Source of the DNA: Rhodospirillales bacterium
GTDB lineage: Bacteria > Pseudomonadota > Alphaproteobacteria > BOG-932 > Roseiterribacteraceae
Reading direction: 5' to 3'
DNA length: 51,287 bases
Assembly: GCA_028291345.1 (NCBI GenBank)
Contig: JAQGIF010000032.1
Span: forward strand, 1-51,287
Shown: positions 8,249-16,961 of the stretch, in pieces
How the letters are laid out: each line of letters starts with the position of its first letter
Numbering within the stretch: the stretch's first letter is position 1
Program-made: the position numbers and the translations under genes
The notes under the pieces: generated by a model
Told to the model about the DNA's origin: nothing
The model's input: only the letters and a program-made list of their open reading frames with translations
The model's database searches: none

Positions 8249-9328
8249 TTACCGCGTCAGGCCGAGCCCGAGGCTCGGCTGGTCGAGGAAGGAGAAGCCG
8301 TAATGGCGCAGCCAGCGCAGATCGGCGTCGAAGAAGGTGCGCAAATCGGGAATGCCGTATTTCAGCATCGCGATGCGCTCAATCCCCATGCCGAAGGCGA
8401 AGCCCTGATAGCGTGTGGAGTCGATGCCGCACATCTCCAGCACCTTGGGATGGACCATGCCACAGCCCAATATCTCGAGCCAGTCGCCATAATTGCCGAG
8501 CTTCAGTTGGCCGCCTTTGCGGGAGCAGCCGATGTCGACTTCGGCCGAGGGTTCGGTGAAGGGGAAGAAGCTGGGCCGGAAGCGCAGCGGCAGGTCGTCG
8601 ATCTGGAAGAAGGCGCGCAGGAACTCGGTGAGGCAGCCGCGCAGATGGCCCATATGGGTCGTTTCGTCGATGACCAGCCCCTCGACCTGATGGAACATCG
8701 GCGTGTGGGTCATGTCGTAATCGGAGCGATAGGTGCGGCCCGGCGCGATGATGCGGATCGGCGGTTTGCTGTTCAGCATCGTGCGCACCTGCACGGGGGA
8801 GGTGTGGGTGCGCAGGACCCGTGCCGTGCCATCGGCGGCGGGGGGCAGATAGAAGGTGTCGTGCATTTGCCGCGCCGGATGCTCGGGCGGGATGTTCAGT
8901 GCAGTGAAATTGTTGAAGTCAGTCTCGATCTCCGGTCCTTCGGCGACCGTAAAGCCCATCTCGGCGAAGATCTGGGTGATTTCCTCGATCGTCTGGCTGA
9001 TCGGGTGGATATGCCCTTCGCCCTCCGGTGCCGCCGGGAGCGTGACATCGATCCGCTCGGCGGCCAGCTTCGCGGACCGGGCCGCGCCGGCCAGCGCCCC
9101 TTGGCGCTCGGCGATCGCCGTCTCTACGTCGGTTTTGATCACATTCAGCAACTGGCCGGCGGCGCGCCGCGCGTCGGCCTCCATGCTGCCCAGCATCTTC
9201 ATCTGCTGGGTGAGCTCGCCCTTCTTGCCGATCGCCTCGACCCGAACCTGGTCGAGCGCACTCAAATCCGCCGCCCCCGCTATCGCTTGCAGCAACCTGT
9301 CCCGGAGCGTTTCAAGACCGTTGCTCAT
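8249..9328 (-). CDS. pheS: Phenylalanine--tRNA ligase alpha subunit
   Basis: The catalytic alpha chain of PheRS, 359 residues from ATG 9328 ([13 protein letters not shown]). It has an N-terminal coiled-coil arm for tRNA contact and class II motifs: motif 1 around [14 protein letters not shown], motif 2 with [11 protein letters not shown], and motif 3 [21 protein letters not shown] at 9367 would add 13 residues, but it lies directly against the terminator stem, so the ATG is preferred; the Shine-Dalgarno is weak in both cases. Only about 40 bases separate the terminator's T-tract from the start, which leaves little room for a separate promoter and suggests control by read-through. Confidence 0.97.
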   Translation of the reverse strand: MSNGLETLRDRLLQAIAGAADLSALDQVRVEAIGKKGELTQQMKMLGSMEADARRAAGQLLNVIKTDVETAIAERQGALAGAARSAKLAAERIDVTLPAAPEGEGHIHPISQTIEEITQIFAEMGFTVAEGPEIETDFNNFTALNIPPEHPARQMHDTFYLPPAADGTARVLRTHTSPVQVRTMLNSKPPIRIIAPGRTYRSDYDMTHTPMFHQVEGLVIDETTHMGHLRGCLTEFLRAFFQIDDLPLRFRPSFFPFTEPSAEVDIGCSRKGGQLKLGNYGDWLEILGCGMVHPKVLEMCGIDSTRYQGFAFGMGIERIAMLKYGIPDLRTFFDADLRWLRHYGFSFLDQPSLGLGLTR

Positions 9329-9368
9329 GCCGGATATGCCATTTCGAAACTTTTCGCTGAAAGACACG

Positions 9369-9402
9369 AAAAAAGGGGCCCCCGCGAAAGCGGCCCCTTT
9401 TT
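9369..9402 (-). terminator. Intrinsic terminator or attenuator between rplT and pheS
   Basis: GGGGCC (9375-9380) pairs with GGCCCC (9392-9397); inner GC pairs close a GAAA tetraloop with a three-base bulge. On the minus strand the stem is followed by six T. It lies between the rplT stop (9425) and the pheS start. It is a strong rho-independent terminator by shape; A-runs on both sides also make it bidirectional. Confidence 0.85.
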
Positions 9403-9424
9403 AAACGATAGATTCAACTGAGGT

Positions 9425-9802
9425 TCAGGCTGCCTGGGCAGCCGCTCCGCCCAGTGCCGTCTTGGCTTGATCGACCAGCAGTCTAAACGAATCGGGCTCC
9501 TGCGCCGCGATGTCGGATAGGACTTTGCGGTCCACTTCGATGCCGGATTTTTTCAGACCGTCCATGAACTGCGAATAGGTAAGGCCGTTCAGACGCGCGC
9601 CGGCATTGATGCGCTGAATCCAAAGGCTGCGGAATTCACGCTTCTTGTTCCGGCGGTCGCGATAGGCATATTGCAGCCCCTTCTCGACCTTTTCGATCGC
9701 GACGCGATAGGCCTTCGACCCGCGGCCGCGATAACCCTTGGCGAGGTCGAGAATCTTCTTGTGACGAGCATGGGCGGTAACGCCCCGTTTTACGCGTGCC
9801 AT
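9425..9802 (-). CDS. rplT: 50S ribosomal protein L20
   Basis: L20, 125 residues ([26 protein letters not shown] begins it in shortened form), with the conserved basic N-terminal tail that threads into 23S rRNA and the globular C-terminal part ([16 protein letters not shown]). Length is slightly above the usual 117-120 because of an Ala-rich end. L20 is an early assembly protein, and in E. coli and B. subtilis it represses its own operon by binding the leader mRNA; whether this occurs here is inference. It follows rpmI by 14 bases. Confidence 0.98.
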   Translation of the reverse strand: MARVKRGVTAHARHKKILDLAKGYRGRGSKAYRVAIEKVEKGLQYAYRDRRNKKREFRSLWIQRINAGARLNGLTYSQFMDGLKKSGIEVDRKVLSDIAAQEPDSFRLLVDQAKTALGGAAAQAA

Positions 9803-9816
9803 TTATTCTCTCCCTC

Positions 9817-10014
9817 TCAACCGGCCAGCCAGTAACGCTTGACCTTGTACGCATCCTGGGGGACCAGAATGGTGGTTCCGCGGTTGCGAAGCTTGGCCGA
9901 CTTGGGCTTGCTGATCAAACGGTGAGCCGTATTGGCCTGCTTGCACTTCACCTTGCCGGTGGCAGTGAGAAAGAAGCGCTTTTTGGCGCCGCTCTTTGAC
10001 TTCATCTTAGGCAT
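9817..10014 (-). CDS. rpmI: 50S ribosomal protein L35
   Basis: L35, 65 residues, starting MPKMKSKSGAKKRFFLTATGKVK, with the family's Lys/Arg-rich sequence and standard length. It is the first gene of the rpmI-rplT-pheS-pheT unit. infC, which often precedes it, is not here: the next gene upstream (AsmA) is divergent. A promoter can be read about 100 bases upstream. Confidence 0.98.
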   Translation of the reverse strand: MPKMKSKSGAKKRFFLTATGKVKCKQANTAHRLISKPKSAKLRNRGTTILVPQDAYKVKRYWLAG

Positions 10015-10117
10015 TTTCGATCCTTAGTGGATGTGCACCCTGAGAGGGGGCGTTCATAAAGGTGGTTGGGCATGCCATTATGGGGTCGAAACCCGGCCTC
10101 GCCACCCGAAGGCGGCG

Positions 10118-10146
10118 CTTATACACCGTGCCTGCGTGTGGGGCAA
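10118..10146 (-). promoter_or_regulatory. Predicted sigma-70 promoter of rpmI-rplT-pheST
   Basis: On the minus strand, TTGCCC (10146-10141) and TATAAG (10123-10118) are spaced exactly 17 bases apart, close to the TTGACA/TATAAT consensus (4/6 and 5/6). Transcription would begin near 10111, leaving a leader of roughly 97 bases before the rpmI ATG. The leader contains a small GGGTTTCGACCC hairpin, a possible but unproven autoregulatory site. Confidence 0.6.
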
Positions 10147-10202
10147 GATGGGCGGGGGCAAGGTAGGGGCAGCGTCTGGGACGCATGCGATGGGAGGATG
10201 TG

Positions 10203-12170
10203 ATGCGTAAGTTGCTCATCGGTCTTGGGGTCGTCGTCGCGGTCCTCATTGTCTTGGCGGTTGCCGTGCCGCTCATCATTCCGGCAACCGTCTATCGCGA
10301 TCAAATCGTGACCGCGGTCCAGAGCGCCACGGGCCGTCAGCTGCACATCACCGGGCCGGTCAAGCTGACGCTGCTGCCTAATCTCGCCATCGAGGCGAAC
10401 GACGTTGCGTTCGATAACATGCCGGGGGGAACGGCGAAGGAAATGGTGACCTTGGCCAAGCTGCAGGTCGGGATGCGGCTGTTCCCCCTGATCGGCGGAA
10501 ACGTCCAGATCGACCGCTTCGTAATGACCGATCCGGTGATCCATCTGGAGGTCGGTAAGGATGGCCGCCCCAATTGGCATTTCACGCCGGCCAAGGCGAC
10601 GCCGACTAAAGCCGAGCCTGATGCCGCCAAACAGACGGACAGCTTGCGCGAACTTCAGCTGGGTGAGGTCAAGCTCATCAACGGCACAGTCGATTATTTC
10701 GATGCACGGACCAACGACCGCTATGCCGCCAACCAGATCGGCGTGACGGTCAGCCTACCCGGCCTGGACGAGAAATCGTCGGTTGACGGTTCCGTGACAT
10801 GGAATGGCAAGCCGATCAAGCTGTCGGTCACAGCCGACCGTCCGCGCGCCTTCATGGGGACGGGCAGCAGCAAGCTGAAGGTGAACGTCACCTCGGATCT
10901 GATCAATCTTTCCTTTGACGGGACCGCGACCGGCGGTACACCGCAGAAGCTCGAAGGCACGCTTTCCGTTGACGCCTCCTCGGTGCGGAGCCTCGCCACT
11001 GTCGCTGGCAAACCGCCGGCGATTGGCGGCGATGGGCTTGGCGCATTCTCGCTCACGGGAAAGCTCGTCAGTGTCGGGCCCAATTTGACCTTCAGCGACA
11101 TCGCGTTGACGCTCGATGCGATCAAAGCCGGCGGCAATATTGCCATCGACGGCAATGGCGCGGTCCCGAAGCTCAAGGGAGCGCTCACGGTCGGAATGCT
11201 GGACCTCAACCCCTATCTCGCCCGTCCGGCCAAGGCGCCGACTACAGCGCCCGTCACGCCGGGGCCGCAAGCGCCGGGACAGCAAATGCCACCGCCGCCG
11301 AGTCCGCCGGCCGCGCCGGGGCAATGGAGCGATGCGCCGATCGATCTCAGTGCGCTGAAAGGTGTCGACGCCGATCTGACGATCGCTGCCACCGGCCTTC
11401 GCTATGAGAAGATCGAAATTGGCAAGAGCGCGATGGCGATCGCGCTCCATGGCGGAAAACTGACGCTCGGGTTGAACGAACTTCAGCTTTACGGCGGCAA
11501 TGGCAAGGGGCAGGTCGCTGTCGACGGTTCGGGCGCGGTCCCGTCGCTCGCCTTGAGTTTCGCGGTGACCGACATTCAGGCCCAGCCCCTGCTTACCGCC
11601 GCCATCGGCCTCGACCGGCTGACCGGCACCGGTCAGCTCAATGTCGATCTCTCCAGCCGTGGGCGCAGCCAGCGCGAATTGATAGGTGCTCTTTCGGGCA
11701 AGGGGTCGTTCGGCTTCGCCAACGGCGCGATCAGGGGGATCGACCTGGTCGCAATGACGAAAAATGTGCAGCAGGCCTTTCTGCAGGCCGCGACCGGCGG
11801 CGCTCAGCAGACGACGTTCGCCGAACTCAGCGGCACCTTTACCGCGGCTAACGGTATTATCCGCAACGACGATCTGGCGCTGAAATCGCCGATCATACAG
11901 GTGCACGGGGCCGGAACCGTCGACCTGCCGCATAAAGCGGTGGACTATCGCATCGAGCCCGACGTGTCGGTGAATTCGCAGGACATCGCCGTGCCGATCG
12001 AGATCAAGGGCCCGTGGGACAAGCCCAGCTACCAGCCCGATGTGAATGGCATACTGACCAAGAACGCCGGTAAAGTGCTGCAGGGCGTAATCGGCGGCAA
12101 AGGCTCGAACAAAGGCTCCAACAATCCGACCAAGCCGGCCGACCTACTGAAAGGGCTGTTCGGGAAATAG
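10203..12170 (+). CDS. AsmA-family envelope protein
   Basis: A 655-residue AsmA-type protein. The start at ATG 10203 is set by GGGAGG five bases upstream. Residues 1-25 form one membrane anchor (LLIGLGVVVAVLIVLAVAVPLI), and the rest is predicted periplasmic. The N-terminal AsmA domain shows ATGRQLHITGPVKLTLLPNL and, after it, repeated beta-strand motifs; the C-terminal AsmA_2 part has LTGTGQLNVDLSSRG and VPIEIKGPWDKPSYQPD. A Pro-rich linker lies near 345-382. The family belongs to the repeating-beta-groove proteins linked to phospholipid movement toward the outer membrane; that role here is by homology. The gene is divergent from rpmI. Confidence 0.9.
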   Translation: MRKLLIGLGVVVAVLIVLAVAVPLIIPATVYRDQIVTAVQSATGRQLHITGPVKLTLLPNLAIEANDVAFDNMPGGTAKEMVTLAKLQVGMRLFPLIGGNVQIDRFVMTDPVIHLEVGKDGRPNWHFTPAKATPTKAEPDAAKQTDSLRELQLGEVKLINGTVDYFDARTNDRYAANQIGVTVSLPGLDEKSSVDGSVTWNGKPIKLSVTADRPRAFMGTGSSKLKVNVTSDLINLSFDGTATGGTPQKLEGTLSVDASSVRSLATVAGKPPAIGGDGLGAFSLTGKLVSVGPNLTFSDIALTLDAIKAGGNIAIDGNGAVPKLKGALTVGMLDLNPYLARPAKAPTTAPVTPGPQAPGQQMPPPPSPPAAPGQWSDAPIDLSALKGVDADLTIAATGLRYEKIEIGKSAMAIALHGGKLTLGLNELQLYGGNGKGQVAVDGSGAVPSLALSFAVTDIQAQPLLTAAIGLDRLTGTGQLNVDLSSRGRSQRELIGALSGKGSFGFANGAIRGIDLVAMTKNVQQAFLQAATGGAQQTTFAELSGTFTAANGIIRNDDLALKSPIIQVHGAGTVDLPHKAVDYRIEPDVSVNSQDIAVPIEIKGPWDKPSYQPDVNGILTKNAGKVLQGVIGGKGSNKGSNNPTKPADLLKGLFGK

Positions 12171-12247
12171 CGCTCGGTCCGCTAGCCATCGGTCCAAGCA
12201 ATCTTTATCGTGTGGACGATTAATTCAACCACTGAGGATGCGGGGAC

Positions 12248-12640
12248 ATGACGACAGCGCGGGATTTGTCACGGATGTCGGCGGAGCGGATCAAGGCGCA
12301 TGACCGCGACGGCTGGATCGCCCTGTTCGCCGACGATGCGCTGGTGCAGGATCCGGTCGGCCCCTCCGGGTTCGATCCCGAAGGCAAGGGCCATCGTGGT
12401 CGCGACGGCGTCGCCCGCTTCTACGATATGGCGATCGCTCCCAATAAGGACGTCGCCTTCGAGGTCCACGATTCCCATCTATGCGGCGACGAGGTGGCGA
12501 ATGTCGTGACTTTGCACATCACGATGCAGGACGGCAACCTTGTCAAACTGCCGTGTGTGATCTGCTATAAGGCAACCTCGGATGGCAAGATCGCCTCGCT
12601 CCGCGCCTTCTGGGAAGTGGCGAAGGTGCCGGGGTTTTAA
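12248..12640 (+). CDS. NTF2-like (SnoaL/ketosteroid isomerase fold) protein
   Basis: A 130-residue cone-shaped NTF2-like protein: the N-terminal helix (DLSRMSAERIKAHDRDGWIALF) is followed by ADDALVQDPVGPSGFDPEGKGHRGRDGVARFYDM, the usual SnoaL pattern, and ends with WEVAKVPGF. D32 and the Asp of the VQDP turn may line the pocket. Enzymes and binding proteins share this fold, and the substrate is not evident. It is downstream of the AsmA gene with a 77-base gap, so a separate transcript is possible. Confidence 0.85.
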   Translation: MTTARDLSRMSAERIKAHDRDGWIALFADDALVQDPVGPSGFDPEGKGHRGRDGVARFYDMAIAPNKDVAFEVHDSHLCGDEVANVVTLHITMQDGNLVKLPCVICYKATSDGKIASLRAFWEVAKVPGF

Positions 12641-12650
12641 GGGGCAGGGT

Positions 12651-12678
12651 TTCGACGGCTGTATCACCAGCCGTCGAA
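12651..12678. terminator. Perfect 11-bp hairpin between convergent genes
   Basis: TTCGACGGCTG at 12651-12661 pairs perfectly with 12668-12678 around a six-base loop. It lies just after the NTF2-like stop and overlaps the last codons of the leftward small membrane protein gene. No long T-run follows on either strand, but the stem is strong and its position suggests a bidirectional stop. Confidence 0.5.
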
Positions 12679-12933
12679 CAGCCAGTGCTGAAACGTCACT
12701 CCGTGGAAGCCGACGTGATAGATCACGCTCGGCAGCCAGCTATACATGCGCAGCACGCCGTGTCCGCTCGCCAGAGCCAGGGCCAGCAGCAGCGGTTTGG
12801 CCTCATGCCAAGTGGGCGGCAGCGCCCGGCCGGCCAGCGCGGCTTGCCATGGCGGTACTGCGAGGATCACGCCCAGCGTCGCGCCGATCGTGATGTAGGT
12901 CCGGATGAAGTTCGATCGGAGGAATGATCGCAT
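12664..12933 (-). CDS. Small predicted membrane protein, unknown function
   Basis: An 89-residue protein with a hydrophobic stretch near 13-35 (TYITIGATLGVILAVPPWQAALAG) and a second, weaker one near 48-60 (LLLALALASGHGVL). The rest has several His and Trp residues. I do not recognise the family. It starts 12 bases after the zapE stop on the same strand, so the two are probably co-transcribed. Confidence 0.6.
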   Translation of the reverse strand: MRSFLRSNFIRTYITIGATLGVILAVPPWQAALAGRALPPTWHEAKPLLLALALASGHGVLRMYSWLPSVIYHVGFHGVTFQHWLFDGW

Positions 12934-12945
12934 TGCGCGTCCTGT

Positions 12946-14079
12946 CTAAACCGACACCGCCTTCATGGCGGGTGGTTCGCGGTCTTCCTTAGCATGGACC
13001 CAACCGTCCGACTGCATCTCGATCAAGCGGCTCGCAGTGCGCTCGAACTCGGTCGCATGCAGCCCGTGGGCATAGATGAATTCTGGCAGACAATCGGCGC
13101 TGGCGATGAGGCGCGTGCCTGAATCATACAGCACGTCGACCAGGGTGATCAGGCGGCGCGCCTCGTTGCGCTGGTCCGAGGTCAGCCTGGGAATATGTGA
13201 TAGGATCACCGTGTCATAGCAGTGAACCAACGCCACATAGTCGGCGGCGGAGAGCGCCTCGCCGATCAGCTCGGACGCCTTGAACCAGGCGACTTTCGGT
13301 CCGGCGCGCGGGATATGCAAATGGCGGCCGCCCTCCACGGCGATCGTCGCCGGATGCGGCGCTGCTCCCGCCGCCAGGTCCTTGAATATAAGACCCAGCT
13401 CGGCCTCGGCCGCGTCGTCCGCAGGCACGAGATAGACCCGCCGACCATGCATCCGGCCCTGGCGATGATCGCTGGGTCCGGCGACCTCAACGACATCGAC
13501 CTTGGTCTTCAGCAGGGCGATGAAGGGCAGGAACAAAGCGCGCTGCAGCCCCCCTGCATAGAGACTGTCGGGAACGGTATTGGAGGTGGCGACCACGATT
13601 ACACCGCCGGCGAACAGGCCGGTGAACAGCCGGCCCAGCACCATGGCGTCGGCGATATCGGTGATCTGGAATTCGTCGAAACATAGCAGCCGGGTTTCGT
13701 CGGCGATCTCCCGCGCCAAAATATCGACCGCGTCGCCATTGCCCCCGGCACGCAGCGCGTGCAGCCGGCTGTGGACTTCCAGCATGAAGGCGGCGAAATG
13801 GACGCGGCGCTTTTTCGGCTCGGTGGCGGCGTCGAAGAACAGGTCCATCAGCATGGTCTTGCCGCGACCGACGGGACCCCAAAGATACAGCCCGCGCGGG
13901 CCGGACGCTTTGTCGGCGAACAGCCAGCTTAAAAGTCCCCGCGGCGCGGGCTGCCGCTCAAGATCGCGCCACAGCGCGTCCAGCCGCTCCGCCGCGCGCA
14001 ACTGCGCGCTGTCGGGCGCCAGCGAACCTGAGGCGATGCGCCGGTGGTAGGCGGCGAGCGGGCTATCCGGAAAACTCAT
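12946..14079 (-). CDS. zapE: Cell division protein ZapE (AFG1-like ATPase)
   Basis: A 377-residue P-loop ATPase of the AFG1/ZapE family from ATG 14079 (MSFPDSPLAAYHRRIASGSL). Walker A is G68PVGRGKT75, Walker B is LLCFDEFQITD, and family blocks such as VHFAAFMLEVHSRLHAL and VVATSNTVPDSLYAGGLQR are present. In E. coli ZapE binds FtsZ and is needed at the division ring under low oxygen or high temperature; mitochondrial AFG1 works in protein quality control. A longer reading to 14334 exists but its N-terminal addition is Cys/Arg-rich and not family-like. Neighbour: a small membrane protein gene downstream. Confidence 0.93.
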   Translation of the reverse strand: MSFPDSPLAAYHRRIASGSLAPDSAQLRAAERLDALWRDLERQPAPRGLLSWLFADKASGPRGLYLWGPVGRGKTMLMDLFFDAATEPKKRRVHFAAFMLEVHSRLHALRAGGNGDAVDILAREIADETRLLCFDEFQITDIADAMVLGRLFTGLFAGGVIVVATSNTVPDSLYAGGLQRALFLPFIALLKTKVDVVEVAGPSDHRQGRMHGRRVYLVPADDAAEAELGLIFKDLAAGAAPHPATIAVEGGRHLHIPRAGPKVAWFKASELIGEALSAADYVALVHCYDTVILSHIPRLTSDQRNEARRLITLVDVLYDSGTRLIASADCLPEFIYAHGLHATEFERTASRLIEMQSDGWVHAKEDREPPAMKAVSV

Positions 14080-14275
14080 CGATTCCGCAATGCAGCAAAT
14101 GGGGCGGCATGTTCCTATCCGAAACCGCCGAGAGAGGCAAATTCGCGGAACCGTGTTATCCGAGGATCGGAACGGTCGTGGCCCTGATATGGAATCCAGC
14201 TTACAGTCGCGGGAACCGCATCCGGCCGCCCTTATTTTGCAGACGCCGCCGGTATTCGGACAGCAGGAGGACGGG

Positions 14276-15760
14276 ATGGAGACCGAACTCAAATTCAAAC
14301 TGCGGGCCGGGCAAAGCGAGCAGGCCGAGCGCATCCTGGCGTCGCGCTACCCGGATGCGCCGGTCGCCGCCACGCATCTTGTGACGACCTATTTCGATAC
14401 GCCGGATCTTGCCGTGGCGAAGGCGGGCTTCACCCTGCGCGTCAGGCACGCCGGCGATAATTTCACACAGACGGTGAAATCGGCCAACATCACCGGCGGG
14501 CACATCGCGCAACGTTTCGAAAAGGAATGGCGCATCAGGAGTGCCAAACCCGATTTCCGCCGGCTGGCCGGTACGCCAATCGCCGAACTCGGTCCGCGCG
14601 TCGCGCCGCTCTTCGTCACCGATCTCGATCGCACCGCCTATTCGATCTCCGTGGGCGGCGGCGCGACGGTGGAGGTGGCGATCGACCAGGGCGAAATTCG
14701 CGCCGGCGACCGGCGGGAACCAGTACAGGAACTGGAGATCGAGCTGAAGGCTGGGCCGCCCGATGCGCTCTATGCGTTTGTCGCCGCTTTCCATGCGGAA
14801 CTGCCCCTGGAAATCGCCACCGAGAGCAAGGCCGAGCGGGGATATCGCCTCGCCGCCGACCGGCCGCCCGAGAGCCGAAAGGCCGGGCCGCTCGAACTGG
14901 GGAAGGACATTACCGTGGCCGACGGCGTCAAGGCAATCGTCGGTCACGAACTCGCCCACCTGACGGCCAATCTCGCCGCCATCGACGATATCGAGGGGCT
15001 GCACCAGGTCAGGGTAGCGATCCGGCGATTGCGGTCGGCCCTCGTGCTGTTCGAAAAGCATATCGAGCCCCATGCCGCCGGGCGCTTCGAGGCGGCGTTG
15101 AAGCGCTTCGGCCAGATATTGGGTGACGGGCGGGATTGGGACGTTTTGGTGTCGGACGCGATCCCCCGCGCCGAACGCGACGGCATCGACCGCCGCTGGC
15201 TCGACCTTCTCGCCAACCATGCCGCGCCGATCCGCGCCCAGGCGCGCGCCACCGCCAAGGATCTCGCCGCCGGGGGCGAATTCACCGGCTTCATCCTGGC
15301 TTTGGCCGCCTGGATCGAAACGCTCGACCGGACCGACAACGGCGCATTGGCCAAGACGCCACTGACCGATATCGCGCCAAACCTGCTGAGCAGGCTTCAG
15401 CGCAAGGCGATGAAACGCGGCCGCCACATCGCGCGCCTGGAAGGCGAGGCGCTCCACGCACTGCGCAAGACCCTGAAAAAACTGCGCTATGGCACCGATT
15501 ATCTAGTGTCGCTGTATCCGAAGAAAGCTACCAAGAAATACCGCGACGCCTGCAACGACCTCCAGGACGTGCTGGGAGGCATCAACGACGCGGCCACCGC
15601 CGAACGCCTGCTCGCCCGCCTGGGCGAGGGGGATGACCTGCAGCTGACCCCCGCGATCGGCCTGTTCGCCGAATGGACCACTAAGCGGCGGGCTCGGGCG
15701 CTGAAGGAGCTGCCGAGGGTTTGGCGTGATTTCGAGAAGGTGCCGCTGCCATGGAGGTGA
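14276..15760 (+). CDS. CYTH and CHAD domain-containing protein
   Basis: A 494-residue two-domain protein. ATG 14276 is preceded by AGGAGG at five bases. The N-terminal CYTH domain (about 1-205) opens with the metal-triphosphate motif ExExK (E2, E4, K6); the C-terminal CHAD domain (about 215-490) has its conserved His and Arg/Lys helices, for example LHQVRVAIRRLRSALVLF and ALRKTLKKLRYGTDYL. CYTH domains hydrolyse inorganic triphosphate, and CHAD domains bind polyphosphate, so a role in (poly)phosphate metabolism is likely. It is divergent from zapE, from which it is separated by about 200 bases. Confidence 0.92.
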   Translation: METELKFKLRAGQSEQAERILASRYPDAPVAATHLVTTYFDTPDLAVAKAGFTLRVRHAGDNFTQTVKSANITGGHIAQRFEKEWRIRSAKPDFRRLAGTPIAELGPRVAPLFVTDLDRTAYSISVGGGATVEVAIDQGEIRAGDRREPVQELEIELKAGPPDALYAFVAAFHAELPLEIATESKAERGYRLAADRPPESRKAGPLELGKDITVADGVKAIVGHELAHLTANLAAIDDIEGLHQVRVAIRRLRSALVLFEKHIEPHAAGRFEAALKRFGQILGDGRDWDVLVSDAIPRAERDGIDRRWLDLLANHAAPIRAQARATAKDLAAGGEFTGFILALAAWIETLDRTDNGALAKTPLTDIAPNLLSRLQRKAMKRGRHIARLEGEALHALRKTLKKLRYGTDYLVSLYPKKATKKYRDACNDLQDVLGGINDAATAERLLARLGEGDDLQLTPAIGLFAEWTTKRRARALKELPRVWRDFEKVPLPWR

Positions 15761-16171
15761 GCGGACCGCGTTGCTTGGTTATTGAAGGCCGGAGCACATA
15801 AGTTTTCTGTTTGTCGATAATCTGTAAAGACACCTTCTGCGCAATGCACTCGCACATGCACGCGTGATCCATACCTTAAGGGCTTTGGGAGAACACATGC
15901 CGATGAAGCTCACTTTGTGAGAGTTTGGGCAAAAGCTCCGAAACTGAAAGTCTTCGTGTGGATATTCTCTTCGATGATCAGGAACAGCATATACTAGGCT
16001 CATCAGGACTCGTGCCTGCCTGCCATGTGCCCGGGCCGCATATGCGGGCGAGCCAATAATTCCTGCAGGTTGATGTACGACTGAAGCAGACTGTAAGGGA
16101 TGCGCCCAAATCCTAGTCGAGTAGGTTGATGCTGGGCTAACTTTCATAACACTTCCGATGAAGGCGCAACC
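15761..16171. other. 411-base gap with no supportable gene
   Basis: This stretch is visibly less GC-rich than its neighbours and has stops in all plus-strand frames. A minus-strand open frame (about 15779-16147, 122 codons) is Cys/Arg/Ser-rich with no familiar motif and no ribosome site, so it is not called. The composition suggests decayed or foreign DNA, but no ancestor gene could be recognised. Confidence 0.5.
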
Positions 16172-16960
16172 TCATGCCACCGAAATCCCTCCATTCGCGC
16201 TGACCACCTGTCCGGTCATATGCGAGGCCAGTGGGCTCGCCAAAAACACGATGATCGGCGCGATGTTCTGCGGCACCGGTACGCCTAGCCTTGCCCGCTT
16301 CTCGGCTTTCTGGAACAGCTTGCGGCTGAATTCGCCGGCCATGACGCTGTCATAGGTTTTGGTGTTGCGGGTGATCGATGGGGTCACGACGTTGGCGCGA
16401 ACGCTGTGGCGGGCCAACTCGACGGCCAGCGTCTTCATGAACATGGCGTTGCCGGCGAAGGCGGCGCCGATCACGGACTCACCGGGGGTCGCCAGCTTGG
16501 CAGCGTCGGAGGCGACCGAGACGATCGCGCCGCCGCCGCGCGCCATCATCATCGGGATCGCCAGCCGGCAGCAGCGCATCAGGCTGATCAGCTTGCCCTC
16601 GAACGTGTTTTGCCAGTCGGTGGGATCGATATTCATAAACAGGTCGGGCGGGCCGCCACCGGTCGCGGTGTGGATCAGTATGTCGATGCCGCCGAAGGAC
16701 TCGGCGATCCGGGCGAAGAGCGCATCCACCTGCGCCTGGTCGGCATAATCGGCGGCGATGAAGCGGAAGGCGGTGCCGGGGATCAGGGCGGCCAGCCGCT
16801 GCCGCTCAGCCTGTCCCACGGCCTCGTCGCGGCCGTTCAGGATCACGCCCCTGGCGCCGGAGCGGCCGAGCATTTCGGCGGTCGCCAAGCCGATGCCGGA
16901 GGTCGATCCGGTGACGAGGGCGACTTTCCCGGCCAGCAGGGTGGGGGCGAAGGCTTCCAT
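16172..16960 (-). CDS. SDR-fold protein lacking the catalytic Tyr and Lys
   Basis: A 262-residue protein with the complete Rossmann motif TGSTSGIG (17-24) and a normal SDR C-terminus (ASHMTGQVVSANGG). The catalytic tetrad is mostly gone: where Tyr and Lys of YxxxK should stand, 12 residues after S151, the sequence has I164 and F168 (ESVIGAAFAG); the structural Asn is replaced by K123; the NNAG motif reads HTATGG. Only the Ser remains. It probably binds NAD(P) but cannot work by the usual SDR chemistry. ATG 16960 follows the stop of the intact upstream SDR gene by one base, so they are translationally coupled and could form a mixed oligomer. A start at 16984 (MAGGW) is the alternative. Confidence 0.85.
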   Translation of the reverse strand: MEAFAPTLLAGKVALVTGSTSGIGLATAEMLGRSGARGVILNGRDEAVGQAERQRLAALIPGTAFRFIAADYADQAQVDALFARIAESFGGIDILIHTATGGGPPDLFMNIDPTDWQNTFEGKLISLMRCCRLAIPMMMARGGGAIVSVASDAAKLATPGESVIGAAFAGNAMFMKTLAVELARHSVRANVVTPSITRNTKTYDSVMAGEFSRKLFQKAEKRARLGVPVPQNIAPIIVFLASPLASHMTGQVVSANGGISVA

Positions 16961-16961
16961 C

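Noticed and set aside
7424-9421. A 665-codon open frame on the plus strand opposite pheT and pheS
   Set aside because: It is the complement of two certain genes in GC-rich DNA, has no family motifs, and its codons mirror those of the PheRS genes.
10060-10115. tRNA-like T-arm sequence (GGGTTTCGACCC) upstream of rpmI
   Set aside because: No acceptor stem, D-arm or anticodon arm can be drawn around it. It is a small hairpin in the rpmI leader.
10755-11933. A 392-codon minus-strand open frame opposite the AsmA gene
   Set aside because: Arg-rich mirror frame without motifs; the plus-strand AsmA reading is complete with a ribosome site and membrane anchor.
15779-16147. A 122-codon minus-strand frame as a gene
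   Set aside because: No ribosome site, no motif, unusual Cys/Arg content and a position in low-coding DNA.
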